A stretch of DNA of 22,235 nucleotides, from IMG/VR virus record IMGVR_UViG_3300017969_002940, positions 1 to 22,235 of that record; one strand, written 5' to 3'. The notes below the pieces were generated by a model. It did not search any database. It was not told the DNA's origin and was given only the letters and a program-made list of their open reading frames with translations. Made by a program: the position numbers and the translations under genes. Position 1 is the first letter of the stretch; the number at the start of each line of letters is the position of its first letter. This document shows, piece by piece, positions 20,533 through 22,235 of the stretch. This DNA comes from a virus.

Positions 20533-21579
20533 ATGGCAACATTGGCAGAAATTCGTGCAAAATTGCAAGAGCAAGAAAACCGCGGCGGCGGATCATCTAG
20601 TGCAACAGGTGGTGATAACGCTATCTTCCCATTTTGGAATATCCCTGAAAATTCAACAAGTGTACTTCGCTTCTTACCAGACGGTGATGCGAGCAATACT
20701 TACTTTTGGCGTGAACGTCAAATGATTCGTTTGGAATTTGCAGGAGTTAAAGGACAACCAGATAGCCGTAAGGTTACTGTAAATGTTCCTTGTAATGAAA
20801 TGTGGGGACCGGTAGGTAGCTGTCCTGTACTAGCAGAAGTACGCAATTGGTTCAAAGATCCTGCACTTGAGGATATGGGACGCAAATATTGGAAAAAACG
20901 CAGTTATGTGTTTCAAGGATTTGTAGCTGAAAGCAGTCTACAAGAAGATAGTACTCCGGAGAATCCAATTCGTCGGTTTATTATTAATCCAAGTATCTTT
21001 AATATTATCAAAGGTGCGCTAATGGATAGTGACTTTACTGAACTACCAACTGATATTGAGCAAGGCACTGATTTCCGTCTTACAAAGACAACCAAAGGTC
21101 AGTATGCTGATTATTCAACTTCAAGTTGGTCTCGTAGAGAGCGTAGTTTGGATGCAAACGAACGTGCAGCTATTGAACAATATGGGTTGTTTAATCTAAA
21201 CGATTATCTTCCTAAACAGCCAAGTGAAGCTGAACTATCAGTGATTGGTCAAATGTTTGAAGCAAGTGTAGATGGACAAATGTATGATCCAGAACTTTGG
21301 GGCAACTTTTATCGTCCAAGTGGTGTACAAATTGACACTAGCAATAGTGCGCCAAACACAGGCAGTGCACCAGCAGCCAGTCCTGCACCACAGCCTCAGG
21401 CTACGCCAACTCCTGCTCCTGTAGCAGAAGCGGCACCTGAGCCAGCACCTGCACCAGTTACTCCTCCTGCACAGCAAGAGCAAGTAGCTGAAACTGTAGC
21501 GGCAACTGCACCAGCAAATGGCGAAAAGCCAAGTGCGCAGGATATTTTAGCAGCAATTCGTAACCGTAACAACGGATAA
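20533..21579 (+). CDS. 32: Single-stranded DNA-binding protein gp32
   Basis: This is the T4-type ssDNA-binding protein used in replication, recombination and repair. The N-terminal basic helix (MATLAEIRAKLQEQENRGGG) matches the cooperativity (B) domain. The core begins FPFWNIPENSTSVLRFLPDGD and continues with TYFWRERQMIRL, VPCNEMWGPVGSCPVLAEV, KYWKKRSYVFQGFV, RRFIINPSIFNIIKGAL and DFRLTKTTKGQYADYSTSSW, as in marine T4-like gp32. T4 gp32 binds zinc with one His and three Cys; here only two Cys are visible in the corresponding loop, so the zinc site is probably missing. A Pro/Ala-rich linker (about 270-330) leads to a short tail, PSAQDILAAIRNR. The usual acidic C-terminal tail that recruits partners is not obvious. 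Confidence 0.93.
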   Translation: MATLAEIRAKLQEQENRGGGSSSATGGDNAIFPFWNIPENSTSVLRFLPDGDASNTYFWRERQMIRLEFAGVKGQPDSRKVTVNVPCNEMWGPVGSCPVLAEVRNWFKDPALEDMGRKYWKKRSYVFQGFVAESSLQEDSTPENPIRRFIINPSIFNIIKGALMDSDFTELPTDIEQGTDFRLTKTTKGQYADYSTSSWSRRERSLDANERAAIEQYGLFNLNDYLPKQPSEAELSVIGQMFEASVDGQMYDPELWGNFYRPSGVQIDTSNSAPNTGSAPAASPAPQPQATPTPAPVAEAAPEPAPAPVTPPAQQEQVAETVAATAPANGEKPSAQDILAAIRNRNNG

Positions 21580-21590
21580 TAAAACTTAAT

Positions 21591-21622
21591 GTAGGCGGCA
21601 ATAGTCGCCTACTCTGCTTTCT
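21591..21622 (+). terminator. Hairpin, probable weak terminator, after gp32
   Basis: GTAGGCG (21591-21597) and CGCCTAC (21606-21612) form a perfect 7-bp stem with an 8-base loop. The following TCTGCTTTCTT is T-rich but not a clean run, so partial read-through into uvsX is likely. The AGGCG/CGCCT stem matches the gp18 terminator. Confidence 0.65.
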
Positions 21623-21633
21623 TGGAGATAATT

Positions 21634-22235
21634 ATGGCAAAACCATTTGACGTAAGTAAATTCCGCAAAAGTATTACAAAAAGCGTACCTGGGCTTAGTA
21701 GCGGATTTAGAGATCCCGACACATGGATCTCAACAGGTAACTATACACTAAACAAACTTATTAGTGGAGACTTTCATAAAGGCGTCCCGTTAGGTAAAGT
21801 TACAGTGTTTGCAGGTGAATCTGGAGCAGGTAAAAGTTTTATTTGTTCAGGAAACCTAATCAGAGAAGCACAAAAGCAAGGCATCTTTTGTGTGCTTATT
21901 GATAGTGAGAACGCACTAGACGAAGGTTGGCTCAAAGCACTTGATGTTGACACTAGTGAAGACAAACTTCTCAAACTAAACGTAGCAATGATTGATGAAG
22001 TTGCAAAAATTATTAGTGAATTTATGAAAGACTACAAAGCACAATTCGCTGATAAAGAAGAAGAAGATCGACCCAAGGTACTGTTTGTAATTGACAGTTT
22101 GGGTATGATGCTAACTCCCACAGATATTGACCAGTTCCAAAAAGGTGATATGAAAGGTGACTTAGGACGTAAACCTAAAGCACTTACAGCACTTGTTCGT
22201 AACTGTGTGAACATGTTTGGTGATTACAATGTTGG
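21634..22235 (+). CDS. uvsX: UvsX recombinase (RecA/RAD51 family), N-terminal part
   Basis: The gene runs off the right edge after 200 codons. It encodes the T4-type strand-exchange recombinase. Walker A is GESGAGKS (61-68), the catalytic Glu lies in DSENALDEGW (90-99), and Walker B is VLFVIDSLGMM (149-159). The opening FRKSITKSVPGLSSGFRDPDTWISTGNYTLNKL is interrupted by no frameshift and matches the N-terminal region of marine UvsX proteins. GGAG at 21624-21627 sets the start. It works with gp32 and UvsY to start recombination-dependent replication, and its adjacency to gp32 fits that role. A hairpin separates the two genes, and no independent promoter is obvious, so it probably depends on read-through. 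Confidence 0.93.
   Translation, partial: MAKPFDVSKFRKSITKSVPGLSSGFRDPDTWISTGNYTLNKLISGDFHKGVPLGKVTVFAGESGAGKSFICSGNLIREAQKQGIFCVLIDSENALDEGWLKALDVDTSEDKLLKLNVAMIDEVAKIISEFMKDYKAQFADKEEEDRPKVLFVIDSLGMMLTPTDIDQFQKGDMKGDLGRKPKALTALVRNCVNMFGDYNV

Noticed and set aside
1-22235. tRNA genes
   Set aside because: No cloverleaf with a T-loop GTTCRANNC-type signature was seen in the intergenic gaps, all of which are about 110 bases or shorter.

Overview
This window reads as a stretch of the genome of a marine T4-like myovirus that probably infects an alphaproteobacterium of the SAR11/pelagic type. It carries a neck, sheath, tube, terminase, single-stranded DNA-binding protein and UvsX set, has AT-rich composition, and shows T4-type late promoters (NNTAAATA) next to structural genes. 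A 5-aminolevulinate synthase of the alphaproteobacterial (Shemin, C4) type suggests the host group. No integrase, tRNA, CRISPR array or insertion sequence was seen.

Layout, left to right. (1) 1-2093, leftward: a heptose-sugar operon of HldD-like epimerase, compact HldE-like kinase/nucleotidyltransferase and the start of a cupin protein, behind a perfect sigma70-type promoter. (2) 2181-4446, rightward: a tightly overlapped metabolic operon of a DUF454 membrane protein, 5-aminolevulinate synthase (hemA) and a ferredoxin-dependent bilin reductase of the PcyX/PcyA/PebS family. (3) 4443-7392, leftward: neck protein gp14, tail completion protein gp15 and a Nudix hydrolase. (4) 7473-14103, rightward: an unrecognised basic protein, neck gp13, an NMP-kinase-like protein, tail sheath gp18, tube gp19 and a second tube-fold-like protein. 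(5) 14127-20440, rightward: head-completion nuclease gp4, small terminase gp16, a three-gene cassette with capsid-targeting-like features, large terminase gp17 and a conserved hypothetical. (6) 20533-22235, rightward: gp32 and the first 200 codons of uvsX.

How the parts work together. The most striking unit is hemA plus the bilin reductase. It holds the first committed step of tetrapyrrole synthesis and the last step of bilin synthesis, so it would push host carbon into heme and then into a reduced bilin. The heme-to-biliverdin step (heme oxygenase) is absent from the window. The heptose genes suggest surface-sugar or virion glycan metabolism. The remaining genes build the neck, tail and packaging motor or act in recombination and replication.

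Regulation can be read in unusual detail. Four sigma70-type promoters precede genes that are probably expressed early. About ten late-type motifs precede virion genes. Several genes that lack a Shine-Dalgarno have their promoter so close to the ATG that the transcript would be leaderless or nearly so. The gp32 leader has an inverted repeat at the expected transcription start and a short repeated motif, consistent with autoregulation.
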